From Tetracentron sinense (taxonomy: Eukaryota > Streptophyta > Magnoliopsida > Trochodendrales > Trochodendraceae), in the NCBI GenBank assembly GCA_015143295.1, contig CM026565.1:11344041-11408040 (forward strand): DNA of 64,000 nt. Direction: 5' to 3'. How positions within the stretch are numbered: position 1 is the stretch's first letter; each line of letters opens with the position of its first letter. This document shows positions 1 to 11,599 of this stretch, one piece after another. Both the position numbers and the translations under genes were made by a program. The notes under the pieces were generated by a model. It did not search any database and had not been told where the DNA came from. It saw only the letters and a list, made by a program, of their open reading frames with translations.

Positions 1-307
1 CGGTTTCATAACCGAGCGATCGGTTAAAATTTCACTCTCTGGAAAATTTTCCCATGCAAAAATCTTGACCAGTCGATAGCCTCCGAGCGATCGGTGGTCT
101 GCAGGTCCAAACTGTTTTGGCCATAACTTTTGACTCGTTCGTCCGATTTTGATGATTCAACTTGCGTTGGGTTCGTACTTCGAAAATGAACATTTCTAAT
201 GTTTTGAAATTTCCAATTTCTTCCTTATTTATTAATTATACCTCTTTAAATGCAAAATGGCAATGAAAGTGTCATGCATTAAATGTGAAAAGGTCCGGGG
301 CTCTACA
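1..307 (-). mobile_element. Family-A (Tekay-type Gypsy) LTR, end piece cut by window edge
   Basis: Only the right-hand part of this LTR is in the window. It reads on the minus strand from TGTAGAGCCCC at 307. Positions 1-95 hold ACCGAGCGATCGGT-type palindromes (slot 1), and about 100-190 hold the block starting CTGTTTTGGCCATAACTTTT that recurs in every family-A LTR here. The LTR ends in CTCTACA at 307 and is followed directly by interior sequence of an opposite-strand family-A LTR, so one LTR is inserted in another. The left TSD lies outside the window. Confidence 0.75.
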
Positions 308-700
308 AAAAGCATGTTGTAGGGTTAACAAATAATGAACATACCATGTTTAATGGAATGCCAAGGTGAATAAAATGAATAATAAATTAAGAAAATGCAT
401 GCTTAAAGTTTATGGAAATTGTTTGGGTTATGATAGTGTGTTTCGCGCTTTCCCTAAATTGTTTAATTTGTTACTTGTTTAAATGGTGATGTGCAATGTA
501 TTGTGAAATCCCCAAACATGTCATATTTAAATTCAATTGCAAGTATGCACATGATTCCACGAGCACGGCACGCATGACATGGTTTATCGGTACCTTCAAG
601 AACGAGGTTTAAAGGTGGGACATATCCTACGATATGTTTTACCTTGCTTTTCACAAGAAAACAAGAACAAACATTCCACGAGGAGACTCCCCTCACTCAC

Positions 701-826
701 AAGTGCATTGCATAAAGAAGGGTCTCCCTTCCCTCGTAAGTGCATCTCATAAAGAAGGGTCTCCCTTCCCTCTCAAGTGCATTGCATAAAGAAGGGTCTC
801 CCTTCCCTCTCAAGTGCATCTCACAA
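701..826 (+). repeat. Slot-2 tandem hairpin repeat, 37-40 bp units
   Basis: Three tandem units are visible. Each contains GAAGGGTCTCCCTTC, a perfect inverted repeat with a 3-nt loop, and units begin AAGTGCATTGCATAAAG or a close variant. Matching arrays lie at the same place in the other family-A LTRs (3484-3620, 28306-28440, 35746-35872, 46350-46485, 58484-58622). Confidence 0.8.
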
Positions 827-1173
827 GGATATCTCACAAGTGTATCTTACAAGCAAGCACGCTTGACACGCATAGCATGGCTTGACACGCAGGACACGCT
901 CAACAAGATCAAGCAAGACAAACATGACAAGCTTTCAAGTATGAAAATGATATTTTAATGTCAAGTCAAGCGCACAATTATTTCAAGAGGTTTTTATCGG
1001 CTTTTACGAAATGCAAGCATGAATATAAATTACTTTACTTCCTGGTATGACATGAATTGTTCCCGTTTTACATATATGAATTACTCCTGAATTTATGTAT
1101 TGCCATTTTTATGCTATGACTATTGGTTAGTATTTGGTACCCGCTGAGTATTCCATGCTCAGTCGTACTTCTT

Positions 1174-1293
1174 ATGTCGGCAGGTGATAGCGGAGTGGCT
1201 ACTCCTTTTGATGTCTGTGCTCCTGGCCCATGGGTGGAGGAGGTGCACGTTGAGGAACCTTTAGAGGAACCTCCGGTCGAGGGTTACTATTAG
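1174..1293 (+). CDS. LTR-encoded small acidic ORF (39 codons), family A
   Basis: The ATG lies about 12 nt after the invariant hairpin TGAGTATTCCATGCTCA (one base differs here outside the core) and the frame is open for 39 codons to TAG. The product starts MSAG and carries PFDVCAPGPWVEE near residues 11-23, then an acidic, proline-rich tail ending in two tyrosines. It has no membrane segment or cysteine motif. Six other family-A LTR copies in this window encode the same peptide, and differences among them are often at third codon positions, which suggests selection on the peptide. The function is unknown. If transcription starts at the LTR core promoter, this ORF would lie in the leader of the genomic RNA. 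Confidence 0.5.
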   Translation: MSAGDSGVATPFDVCAPGPWVEEVHVEEPLEEPPVEGYY

Positions 1294-1600
1294 GTAGTGG
1301 TTGTAGATTCTGAGTGATAGAACTGTGGGTGAGTTGAGAGAGATATATTCATGTATTTTGGCGGGCCTGTCCGCACTTTCTTTTGGACTCCTTTTGTGTA
1401 ACTTGGATCACTTATGTATATACATAGAGGTTTGGTTAAGTCTTCCGCTGTGCTATGTTAGAATATGTTTCCGCTGTTTATATCCTCTTTGTATATACTC
1501 TATGGGTTTTTGCAGGATGGTTTGTCAAGCAAATCATGTAAGTCATGATTAGTCGTCCAAAGTTCACTCTAACTCCTAGGGTGGGTTTTGGGTCGCGACA

Positions 1601-1949
1601 AGTAATAATGAAATACAATAATAATAATTACAGACAATTCATAACCTAAAATTTAAAGCAATACTATGATCGTGACATGCTTGGAACAAATGCAAAAACT
1701 CCGGCAAAACTCATGACTTTGTTATTGAAATATAACTTTTCATGATTTTTAAAACTTGTTTTTCGTGTTAAAACTCGTACTTGTCTTGTTCTTGTCTCAT
1801 GGGAATCACACATGTCTTGCTTGTTCTTATTTGGAATCACGCTTGTCTTGCTTGTCTTGACTTGCCTTGACTTGACATGTTTAACTTGTAAGCTAGATGT
1901 TAGTGCCCTTGTAGCCACTTGTGAGCCGGATATATAAGTATCCTTTAGC
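1601..1949 (-). mobile_element. Truncated family-C-like LTR fragment
   Basis: No gene is visible. Stretches such as CGGCAAAACTCATGACTTTG and CACTTGTGAGCC resemble the interior of the family-C LTR at 11383-11660, read in the same direction. Positions 1775-1870 are dense in CTTGTCTTG-like short repeats. Both ends are truncated: the left abuts the LTR ending at 1600 and the right passes into Copia LTR sequence near 1950. The assignment rests on patchy similarity. Confidence 0.4.
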
Positions 1950-1968
1950 AAATGCTAAGAAGTTCTCA

Positions 1969-2000
1969 ATAGTTGAGATGTAGTTCTATCTCGAACTATT
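1969..2000 (+). repeat. Hairpin in Copia LTR
   Basis: AATAGTTGAGAT pairs with ATCTCGAACTATT (12-bp stem, one bulge, loop of about 8 nt). The same hairpin is kept in the 3' LTR at 15375-15407. Confidence 0.6.
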
Positions 2001-3008
2001 GTAGTGGAGACTACACATCAGCATATGGGTGCTTAAATGTACACTGACTGATTGCATTCAATGAGAGACCTCTTGCATAAAAATACTATCAGATAGTTGG
2101 TCTCTCATTCACATTGAACGGTTTCGATGATCCTTAGATATGATGAATTCATCTATGACTGGGCAGTGATTTGACTATTTTGATTCCACCAACGTATTTT
2201 CTAACTTAGGGAATACAATACAGTGACAGTTGGATAGTCAGAAAGTTGTTCGAGTCATGATGAATTTCAAATAAGAAATCCATGCTCATTAATTTGAGAG
2301 ATTATCCAAGTTCGGGTTAAGAAAGTTGATTAAGTTCAAATCCTGCGTATGGGATTTTGAAAACAAAATAAGTTTTGAAATATACTTTTATTAAAAGGTA
2401 TTATACTTATAAAAGGATTTTTTTCAAAATGTTTTTCATGACAAATTGTTTCTCATGGCTTAATCATAAGTCTTTGAAACCCGGATGATTTGCAATGGGC
2501 TATGGGTTAGATAGTATGTCAATCTCGAAGGCCCATTAGGGATAATGTATTTAAAAGGATAAATCAAATTTACAAGTTCATGTGACGGGATCCATAATGG
2601 TTAATGTTCATACACTGGGATTCAATTGCAACAAGGATATCTCACGTCACTTGCAATTCCGATGTAATCCCATTTAGGGTCAATGGGATAACATTGGATA
2701 AGCCAGGGTAAGAATGTGTCGCGACCCAAGTCCCACCCTAGGAGTTAGAGTGAACTTTGGACGACTAATCATGACTTGCTTGACAACTAACCTGCAAAAC
2801 CCACAGAGCATATACAATAGAGGATAAAACAGCGGAAACATACTCTAACATAGCACAGCGGAAGACTACCAAACCTCTAGGTATATACATACGCAAATCC
2901 AAGTTTATACAAACAGTCTCCAAAAGGAAGTGCGGACATGCCCGCCAAAATACATGAATCTAACTCTCATCTCACCCACAGCTAATCCACTCAGAATCTA
3001 ATCACCAC

Positions 3009-3128
3009 CTACTGATAACCCTCTACGAGAGGTTCCTCCAAAGGCTCCTCGGCGTACTCCTCTTCCACCCATGGACCAGGAGCACAAACATCAAATGGGG
3101 TAGCAGCTCCCTCAGAACCTGCCGACAT
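3009..3128 (-). CDS. LTR-encoded small acidic ORF (39 codons), family A
   Basis: The ORF is open for 39 codons on the minus strand from an ATG that follows the invariant hairpin by the usual spacing. It starts MSAGSEGAATPF, carries PWVEEEYAEEP in the centre and ends in GYQ. It is homologous to the ORFs at 1174, 28798, 36228, 38336, 46813 and 58967. The function is unknown. Confidence 0.5.
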   Translation of the reverse strand: MSAGSEGAATPFDVCAPGPWVEEEYAEEPLEEPLVEGYQ

Positions 3129-3483
3129 AAGAAGTACGGCTGAGCATGGAATACTCAGCGGGTACTAAATACTAACCAACAATTATAGCGTAGAAATAGC
3201 AATACATAATCAGGAGCAATTCATATATGTCAAACGGAAACAATTCACATCATACAAGGAAGTAAAGCAGTTTATAATCATGCTTGTAATTCGTAGAAAA
3301 CCGATAAATCCTCTTGAAACATCGTGCACTTGACTTGACTTGAAATATCTTTTTGTACTTGAAAGCTTGTCATGTCTATCTTGCTTGATTCTTGTATGTC
3401 GTGTCATGTCATGCATGTCATGCGTGCTTGCTTGTGATCGTGTAACTTGTGAGATATCCTTGTGAGTTGTCCTTGTGAGATGC

Positions 3484-3620
3484 CTTGAGAGGGAAGGGAG
3501 ACCCTTCTTTATGCAATGCACTTGCGAGGGAAGGGAGACCCTTCTTTATGATATGTATGTACTTGCGAGGGAAGGGAGGCCCTTCTTCATGATATGCACT
3601 TGTGAGTGAGGGGAGACCCC
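3484..3620 (-). repeat. Slot-2 tandem hairpin repeat
   Basis: Four tandem units of about 38-45 bp carry GAAGGG(N3)CCCTTC-type inverted repeats, the last changed to GAGGGG/CCCCTC. The layout matches 701-826. Confidence 0.8.
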
Positions 3621-4570
3621 TCGTGGAATGTTGGTTCTTGTCTTCTTGTGAAAAGCGAGGTAAAACATATCGTAGGATATGTCCCACCTCTAATCATGTT
3701 CTTGTAAACCTCGATAAATCATGCCGTGCATGCCGTGCTCGTGGGAACCGTGTACACACTTGCATTCAAATTTAAAGATGACATTTGGGTAATTTCACAA
3801 CACATATAGCCTCAAAGATTGAGTAATGTAATATTCATAGCATTATGGGAAAGCAGGAACCACACTATCATAGTCCCTAGCAATGTTCATAATTTATTAG
3901 GCATGCATTACCAGATTTTCAGCTCACTGTGTTCACCTTGGCATTTCGTCAAACATGGTGTGTTCATTATGGATTTACCCTACAACATGCTTTTCTAGAT
4001 GGGTTTTACTCAAATCATACATGTACGTTCATTATTGGAACAATGCCCTTCTCCATTTGTTCATCACACACAACCATTGGCATCCAATCGCCCATTCCAT
4101 CTCCATTCACCATTCACCATTCACCATTCATCATTCATCATTTACCATTTACCATTCATCCATCTCATAGCACATGTGTAAATGAAAGAAAATCAAAAGA
4201 AAGGAAGGGAAAAGAGGAACTATAACTAGGAGGGTAGTAAGAAGCACCGACCTTGAAGAAATGAGGAAGAAGCCCTCTTTCCAAATGGCTGTGAGTTGCT
4301 GCCCTAGCTTGATTCGTGAGCTCCACGAATGCTTGCACCGAAATCTTGAAGAAAACGGGCTTGAGGTTGATCTAGGGTCTCAAAACCCTTTGATTTCTCT
4401 CCAAAAATGGAAACCCTAAATTGGAATCGCCTTCTCCTCTTTCTTCTATTCTCTCAAACTCTCTAAGTGTTGAATGATACCCAAAAGGCTCGGGTTAAAC
4501 TCTTAAGGTAAGAGTGAACTGACAAAAGACCGTAATACCCTTACTGGGATTTCTGCAATGACGCGAGGAC

Positions 4571-4946
4571 CGTGAATAGTGCTGAACACATTGTGCTGTG
4601 AATAGTGCCAACTCGTGGTGCCGTGAATAGTGCCAAGTGCCAACTCGTGGTGCCATGAATAGTGCAACTCGTGATGCCATGAATAGTGCAACTCGTGGTG
4701 CCGTGAATAGTGCAACTCGTGATGCCATGAATAGTGCAACTCGTGGTGCCGTGAATAGTGCAACTCGTGGTGCTGTGAATAGTGCCAACTCGTGGTGCCG
4801 TGAATAGTGCAACTCGTGGTGCCGTGAATAGTGCAACTCGTGGTGCCGTGAATAGTGCCAACTCGTGGTGCCATGAATAGTGCCAACTCATGGTGCCGTG
4901 AATAGTGCAACTCGTGGTGCCGTGAATAGTGCCACTCGTGGTGCCG
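4571..4946 (-). repeat. Slot-1 tandem array, 22-24 bp units
   Basis: About 15 copies of a unit containing GAATAGTGCAACTCGTGGTG are arranged head to tail. The reverse complement is the CACGAGT...CACTATTC repeat of the solo LTR at 44620-47222. The array lies between the conserved CGTTCGTCCGATTTTGACGA block and the TTACCTTAAGAGTTTAA promoter-proximal block. Long open frames across it are repeat artefacts. Confidence 0.9.
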
Positions 4947-5272
4947 TACAACGTACCCGTGGTGAGTTGTACAACGGATGCACACAGTATACGTTGTCTG
5001 TGCTACGATTTCCTACAGGTACAAACTGTTTTGGCCATATCTTTTGACTCGTTCGTCCGATTTTGACGATTCAACTTGCGTTGTGTTCGTACTTCGAAGA
5101 GGAACAATTCTGACATTTCGAAATTTCCAAATTCTTCCTCATTTATTAATCATACCTCTTAAAAAGGCAAGATGACAACGAAAGTGTCATGTATTAAGCA
5201 TGAAAAAGTCTGGGGCTCTACAGAATGTCTCAGAGCAATCTGTGGAGGTGCTCACATAAGAAATACAAGCTC

Positions 5273-5381
5273 AATAACTGATTGAAAGTTAATCAATTAT
5301 TTTAAGTAATTAAAAGTTAATCATTTAATTAAATAGATTAATAGTTAATCTATTGTTTAAATTAATTGTTAATTTAAACTA
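5273..5381 (+). repeat. Four tandem short hairpins in Copia LTR
   Basis: Successive inverted repeats of the form GATTAA-NNG-TTAATC follow one another. The third (AATAGATTAA/TTAATCTATT, loop TAG) and fourth (TTTAAATTAA/TTAATTTAAA, loop TTG) are perfect. The first two are clearer in the 3' LTR at 16156-16261. Confidence 0.75.
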
Positions 5382-6409
5382 AGGGATTATTTTAGTAATT
5401 ATTTGATTAACATAATTAAAGGGGAAATGAGTTTCAATCATATCCAAAAACCCATTAAAATGAACCTATAATATGGGCCAAAGCCCATGGGTTTAAACCC
5501 TAGGGTGGGGCGCCCACTTGAGGAATCCTAATTGGATTAGGATTTGTTTAATTGAATAATTATTGAAATATAATTCCTTTTTAATTATGGAATTAAAATC
5601 CAAGTGTTAGATTGCAATTAGGATTAAGATGTAATTGTAATTAGATTACAATAAAGAGTTTTAACTCCTCAAATCTCACGCCCCATAGAAGCTCACGCCC
5701 CCCCCCCCCTTGTGGATTCCTAGTTTGACTAGGTTTCCTACTTTGGTGTAGGATGTTGACTTATCCCTGTTAATTAAGGAATCCTCTTATAATAGGGACT
5801 CTTTAATTAATAAGATTACTATAACTAAAGTAGTTATAGATTAAGTAGGAGTTTATTTAATTAATAATAAGAGTTATTGTTAATTAATAAATCCTACTAG
5901 ATAAGATCAAGTTGGAGTAGGATTAGGATAAGATCCTAGTCTATAGATACCCCAACACCCTAGACCATTAAGTAGAATTCTCTAGAATTTTTTCTCTCCT
6001 TTCCTGTCTCTCTCCAAACCGTGAGCCCTAGGGGAGACCCCTAGTGATTTTCGTGAGCTATATTGGTGGTCCTAGTTGGGTTTCGCAAATCTAGGGTTTT
6101 GAACCTTAGTATTATTGGTGATAGAAGGTCTACACCATTGATCCATCTTCTTCCTCTTGCTTCTATAATTGCAAAGGAGATTCTAAAGCTTCTTGGGGAT
6201 AGCGAAGAACAAGGATCGAGCTTCTAGTATTTGTTCGGAGAAATCTCTACAAAGAGTTCTGATGGTTCAAGTGGATTAAGCTTCACCGGTGAAAAACATT
6301 CACTGAGGTGATATGACTGAAACTCTTAGATAATTTTGATACTTTTTATGGTGTTAAGATCTAGGCGATCCAGTTTCCGCATCAATTTTTATCCGGATCC
6401 CCCTTCAAT

Positions 6410-6427
6410 TGATATCATAGCGCATGG
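6410..6427 (+). other. Primer-binding site, Copia
   Basis: TGATATCATAGCGCATGG directly follows the LTR end and resembles the tRNA-iMet-complementary TGGTATCAGAGC class of PBS, with a few mismatches. Confidence 0.65.
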
Positions 6428-8240
6428 TTAGGAGTATTTTTTGTTTATTTTGATAAGGTAATTAAATGGATGATTTAATTTATGAGATGAATTAATTTAG
6501 ATCTATTTAATATTGCTCATAGTTTTTATTATTTTATTTTTTCATAAGATGAATAAATAAATATTTATTATATTATTGAATGAGATTTGATAATTAAATA
6601 AATTTTAAGAACTAGTATTATATGTGATATAATTATACTCAAAACAAAGAGTTTATTTTGAAATTCCTTTAAATGATTTGATCATTAATTAATAAATCCC
6701 ATGGTGTTTGACACCCTTGCTTAAGCGTTCTTGGAGATTAAAGCTTATTTCGATTTAAATTGATTCATGGATTTTCAGATTTGTATTTGATTAGAAGAAT
6801 CGATACAGTTTCGGTATTTTGGCCATAACTTTATGACAGTAAGTCCGATTTAGGTATGTCAGTACATCATTTCAAAGCTGTCGAAAAGATCTACAACTTT
6901 CGTGAAGAAAGTTTTTCTAGAATCAATCTTTTTGAGGGTCAAAACTTGAGTCGAAAATCTAAAGCGGGAAAAGGAGTTTTCTAAATTAATTTTCCAAGGG
7001 GCTTTCAAATTTTTCCTAAATTGTATTATTTGATTATGAAAATTGTTTTATGAAAAATATAATTGTTTAATTTTTTCCGGGGTTTCATCTATATAAGATA
7101 TAGATTTTTATCGGGCAATTTGATAATTGTTATCAAATTTTAAATCCTTTTAAAAATAAGAAAAAGTACTCCATCACCATGTAGCATCTTTTTTTATATG
7201 AGATTATAGTTATGGGTCATAATTTATGATAAATTGTTTATCAGTCATGCATTCATACTAGAGGTTATTATGTAGTAGGTTTTGGCAATCTCTAAAGGGC
7301 AAATTCATTTGATTTCCCTGAAAAGGGTGAATAGAATACTGGTTTCCCTAATGCCATTTAAATTCTATTCAATGCATTGGTGGACATGCTGCGAAGGAGG
7401 ATGTTGCGATGTGATCTAGATAAGATGATAAAGGAACGGATCCCGAGGGAGTTTGCGAGCTACCTTTGTTCTTATCATATTTCCTTGCATCCATGCATTT
7501 TAATTTATTGACCCATAACGATTAATCTTGTATACTAATGTTTTAGTATCATAAGATGATAACTGCTATTTATTCATCATGAGATGATATTTGTTTATAT
7601 GTTTAATTATTCTGTTGAAATAATTGCTCTTGATATATCATGTGTATATAAGACTGAGGACAAGTCCCTCAGTATTATGATCTTCTACCATACACTATGT
7701 GATCCTATAGTGGGGAGTGTGAGTAAGCTGACAGGCCAAAGCCGGGCCTAATCCCTCTCACTTATGAGTGAACATGGTGAAAACTCAATAAGCAAATAGT
7801 GGGAGCAATAATGCCAAAGCGTGAGCTTTCATTAGGGGTTTATTAGGTTCATGGTAGGTGGGCACATGAATAAGAGATATTATACAATAACGCCAAAGCA
7901 TGAGTATAACATCCCTTATAGATCAGACAATAGATCAAATACTCCAAAATTCAGAAGATGAGATTTGTGAAATTGGAGAAGATAGTTTCTATCTGCCTAT
8001 TCAAGGCGATGTGAAGATGTGCCCAAAGGCAGGATCACATTAAGCCAGTGTCTAGGTTTTCGATGCCAATTAATTCTTCCCAAATTGGCAATACCATTAG
8101 AAACAGACCCATAATCTAATTGGTGTTAATGAATACAATAGATCCTTAATACTGTTTTATTTGTCATTTGATTAGATCATGACAGCCTACACCCATTAAC
8201 TGAAATTCTTCATTATGAAAAGTTAGTAGGAACTATGTAG
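6428..8240 (+). other. Long non-coding leader of the Copia element
   Basis: About 1.8 kb lies between the PBS and gag without a convincing ORF. It contains TTTTGGCCATAACTTTATGA at about 6818-6837, followed by GTCGAAAAGATCTACAACTT; these resemble blocks in other LTR families here. It also contains a hairpin ACTGAGGAC/GTCCCTCAGT at about 7651-7671, and two AA(T/C)GCCAAAGC(G/A)TGAG repeats at about 7810 and 7890. Confidence 0.55.
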
Positions 8241-8263
8241 ATTGGGAAAGAAAGATTAGAATT

Positions 8264-9000
8264 GTGTTTGCCGAGGATAACCCTGACCTATGTCTTAAGA
8301 CACCTAAGCCCGAAATTCCTCCAGATGCTTCACCAGCCCAAAAGGCTGAGTTAGAGCAATGGGAGAGGTCCAATCAGATGACCAAGTGTTACATACTGGC
8401 TTCGATGTCTAACATTTTGCAAAGCCAGCATGAACACATGGATAAGGCTTCTGATATTTTGCAAAACCTTCATGAGATGTTTGGTGAGCAAAATAGGTCA
8501 ACTCGACAAGTAAAGTTGAAATCCCTTGTTAACACCAAGATGGCTGAGGAAACTCCAGTCAGGGAACACATTATAAAGATGCTGGGATTATTGAATGAAT
8601 TGGAAATTCTTGGTGGAGAGATGGATGCCATCACTCAAGTTGACACTGTTCTGCAGTCACTCCTTCCATCTTTCAATTCGTTTGTGTTAAATTATAACAT
8701 GAACAAGAATGAAATGTCACTAAGTGAGCTTATGAACTCACTTATGACTGCAGAAGATTTGATCAAAAAGTCAGCTAAAGGTGAAACTTTAATCTTAGAT
8801 AAACCTGATACCTCCAAGAAATCTAAAAAAGTTTAGAAAAGGGAAGAAAGGCAAAGGAAAGTTTAAAGACAATAATGGTAAGGCAAGAGTTGCCAAAGGT
8901 TCTTCAGGGATAGCTGGTAAGGAAAACAAAGGCAATGGAAAGTGTTTCCACTATGGTAAAATAGGCCACTGGAAGAGGAATTACAGGACTTACCTCACAA
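8264..9000 (+). pseudogene. Copia gag (UBN2-type capsid and zinc knuckle), fossil
   Basis: The capsid-like region reads KCYILASMSNILQSQHEH near residue 45, then QEMFG-like and NTKMAEETPVREHIIKMLG segments and a TAEDLIKKS tail. This is the usual gag layout of TNT1-94-like plant Copia elements. A degenerate CCHC knuckle (KCFHYGKIGHWKRN) follows at about 8940-8985. In the intact family, Gag packages the RNA into cytoplasmic particles. Fossil. Confidence 0.8.
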
Positions 9001-9049
9001 CTCTGAAGAAGGGTAGCGGAAGTACTCAAGGTATGAGATACTTTGAAGT

Positions 9050-9270
9050 ACATATTACAGTTGAGTCTAACTTTCTGGACGGTCCTCCTAACTCATGGTG
9101 CGTGGATTCTGAATCCACTGTACATGTTTGCAATTCTTTGCAGGGGTTCAAGGAAACCAGAAAGCCGACCAAACAGGAGCAGAAGCTTAAGGTTGGCTCC
9201 GGTGCAAATGTTGCAATGAAGTCAATCGGCTTGTTTACTCTTTATTTACCTAATTGAAGGACATTAATTT
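9050..9270 (+). pseudogene. Copia aspartic protease, fossil
   Basis: The segment SWCVDSESTVHVCNSLQGFK corresponds to the W-x-x-DSG-A-xxHV(C) protease signature of Copia elements, with family residues altered. It lies between the gag knuckle and the pre-integrase domain, as expected. Confidence 0.75.
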
Positions 9271-9284
9271 TAGAAGACTGCTTT

Positions 9285-10265
9285 TATGTGCCTTCAGCAC
9301 GTCGAAATTTGATTTCAGTATCTAGAGTCTTATTTTATGGATTCTCTATCAATTTTAATTCAATTGTGGAAATTAAGAAAGATGGAATGGTCTTGATAAC
9401 TGGTAATCTAATTAATGGTCTTTATTTGATATTTCCATTGGTAAATAATGAATGTCTGCAAAGTGACAATGTCTCATCATCTAGAATGTCTGGAATGAAG
9501 AGACATTGCACTGAGTCTACTTTTCTTTGGCACAAGAGACTTGGTCACATTAATCTTGATAGGATCAAGAGGTTAGTAATAGATGGTCCCCTTGACTTCA
9601 TCAAGGTAGAACCACTCCTTACATGCGAGTCTTGTCTCGAAGGGAAGATGACCAAGAAAAGCCTTACCCTAAAAAGGTAGGAAGAGTCGAAGAAAAGTTA
9701 AGACTAATACATAGTGATGTATATGGTCCATTTAACATTGTTGCACGAGATCAATACCGATATTTTGTCACATTTACCGATGACTATTCTAGATATGGAT
9801 ATGTCTATTTGATGCAACACAAATCTAACCCTTTGAAAAGTTCAAAGAATTCAGATTAGAAGTTGAGAATCAAACTAACAAAACCATAAAGACAATTTGA
9901 TCAGATCGAGGTGGTTAATACCTCACCAACGAGTTTATGGATTACTTAAGGGATAATGGGATTATCTCGCAATGGACAAGTCCTGCCTCTCCTCAACAAA
10001 ATGGAGTTTCTGAAAGAAGAAACCGGACCTTATTAGATATGGTTCGCTCTATGATGAGCCATGCCGATGTTCCTTCATATCTTTGGGGATATGTTATACA
10101 AACTGCCATTTATATTCTAAACCGGGTTCCATCTAAGTTTATTCCGTTTACACCCTATGAATTGTGGACTGGGCGAAAACCTAGTTTACAATATCTAAGG
10201 GTATGGGGTTGTCCTGCGCATGTTCTTAAACTCGAACCCACTAAATTGGAATCTAGGATAGAGAA
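9285..10265 (+). pseudogene. Copia GAG-pre-integrase and integrase core, fossil
   Basis: The pre-integrase zinc region reads LWHKRLGHINLDRIKRL...CESCLEGKMTKKS (H-H-C-C). The integrase core is recognised from IHSDVYGPF, FTDDYSRYGYVYLM and SPQQNGVSERRNRTLLDMVR, which contains the family's catalytic glutamate neighbourhood. PYELWTGRKPSLQYLRVWGC closes the domain. Family role: insertion of cDNA into host DNA. Several breaks; fossil. Confidence 0.85.
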
Positions 10266-11171
10266 ATAGAATTTTGTAGGATATCTAAAAGAAACTAAGG
10301 GTTTCTATTTCTACTCCAAGGCAGGCCAAACAATAGTTGTTAGGCTTCATGCCACTTTCTTGGAGGAAGAAATGGATCTCCTTAAGAAAGTTGAATTTCA
10401 TGAGATGAAAGACGACATAGCCAATATCCAAACTGAACTTAATCCTTCCACTTTAATTTCTCCTAATTTTGTTCCACTGAGAAGGTCTGAAAGAGTTTCT
10501 AGACCACCGGATAGACTTCAGTATTACAATAATGAAGTTTATCTAGTTACCCCTGATGATGATGATAAAGATTCTAATACTTATCAGGAAGCTACATTGG
10601 ATGTAGATGCATCTCAATAGAATAAAGCCATGAATGCTGAAATAGATTCCATGTATGACAATGGTGTCTAGACTTTAGTAGATCCACCAGATGGTATAAG
10701 GCCAATTGGATGCAAATGGATTTACAAAAGGAAGAAGGGTGCCGATGGTAACGTGGAGACCTATAAAGCTAGACTTGTTACAAAAGGTTATACTCAAATT
10801 CAAGGAGTTGATTATGAGGATACCTTTTCACCTGTAGCTATGCTTAAATCCATCAAGATATTACTAGCTATAGCTGCACACCATGACTGTAACGCCCCGA
10901 AATACCCCCTAGGAGTTTAGGGATATTTTAGGTGGCACACTACGTACCTATCAAACCATCCTGTAATGCACAAGATAAAATACAGTACTAACAACGATAA
11001 TCAGAGCGCAGAAGCTAACATATATGCGGAAGCGTAAACAAATTTTCATTTCTTCTAATGATCCAAAATAGTATTCCAAGTTAACATAAATACAAGACAT
11101 GTCTAAGTCTAAGGTGGACAGGCCCACCTATCAAAATATCAAAATACACAAGACCCTCTCATACTCTCCCC

Positions 11172-11330
11172 TCAACAGTAGTCGAAGTACGGCCACACAT
11201 CGTGGTCTCGGTCCGCCTGAAACTGTAATAGAATAGCCGGCTCTCTCTCCTCTATATACTCTTCCTCGACCCAAGGCTCCGGGTCGAGGGCTCCCTCAGT
11301 ACCTGCCGACATGAAAGTACGGATGAGCAT
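11172..11330 (-). CDS. LTR-encoded small acidic ORF (52 codons), family C
   Basis: The ATG lies inside the invariant hairpin (ATTCCATGCTCA) and the frame runs 52 codons to TGA. It reads MLIRTFMSAGTEGALDPEPW, then VEEEYIEER, and ends FDYC. MSAGTEGA and PWVEEEY match the family-A peptide, and the MLxR start and DYC end match the family-B peptide at 53491-53655. Nucleotide similarity around it is low, so conservation looks focused on the peptide. The function is unknown. Confidence 0.5.
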   Translation of the reverse strand: MLIRTFMSAGTEGALDPEPWVEEEYIEEREPAILLQFQADRDHDVWPYFDYC

Positions 11331-11599
11331 GGAATACTCAGCGAGTACAAGCTACTAGCAGACCATAACAATAATAAAAACACACAATAGTAATAACATA
11401 CAAGCAGTAATAGAAACATCACAAAAGAAACAGTATAAGGCATGATATAATACAAGCATCCTGATGTGCGTACATGAATGTGAAAACGCCGATAAAACTC
11501 ATGCTTGAAAACCCCTGTCATGTCCCGGTATGCCTCGTAGAAATCATGTATGCGTACATGCATGAATGCATGATCATCATCTTGTAAACCTCCATCTTG

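Larger units (their letters stand above)
308..1600 (+). mobile_element. Family-A (Tekay-type Gypsy) LTR, 3' part
   Basis: This is the downstream part of a plus-oriented family-A LTR, alignable with 27917-29216 in the full Tekay copy. It ends in the family terminus GGGTCGCGACA at 1600. No PBS follows, so it is a solo LTR or a 3' LTR rather than a 5' LTR. It contains the slot-2 tandem hairpins (701-826), the invariant hairpin (about 1146-1162) and the small ORF (1174-1293). Its first part lies beyond the LTR inserted at 307/308. Confidence 0.75.
2717..5222 (-). mobile_element. Solo LTR, family A (Tekay-type Gypsy)
   Basis: The element is 2506 bp, reading TGTCGCGACCC...GGGGCTCTACA on the plus strand, so its own orientation is minus. 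GAATG flanks both sides (2712-2716 and 5223-5227), and the flanks rejoin to the uninterrupted 3' LTR sequence of the Copia element. No internal region is present, so it is a solo LTR left by LTR-LTR recombination. Inside are slot 2 (3484-3620), the small ORF (3009-3128) and a slot-1 tandem array (4571-4946). Confidence 0.92.
1950..6407 (+). mobile_element. 5' LTR of the first Copia element (partial, carries a nested solo LTR)
   Basis: Sequence from about 1950 to 2716 and from 5228 to 6407 matches the 3' LTR at 15357-17283 closely, about 3% apart over a 155-bp stretch compared by eye. The LTR ends in ...CCCTTCA at 6407 and a PBS follows. The first roughly 230 bp present in the 3' copy are not seen here. 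A family-A solo LTR (2717-5222) splits it, with TSD GAATG. TATAGATA at 5942-5949 corresponds to TATAAATA in the 3' copy. Confidence 0.85.

Noticed and set aside
4495-4985. Long open frames of repeating HYSRHHEL-type peptide on the minus strand
   Set aside because: They are translations of the 22-24-bp slot-1 array, open in several frames at once, with no domain and no conserved start.
5695-5712. Poly-C run in the Copia 5' LTR considered as a functional tract
   Set aside because: The 3' LTR has a shorter run at the same place, consistent with homopolymer slippage.
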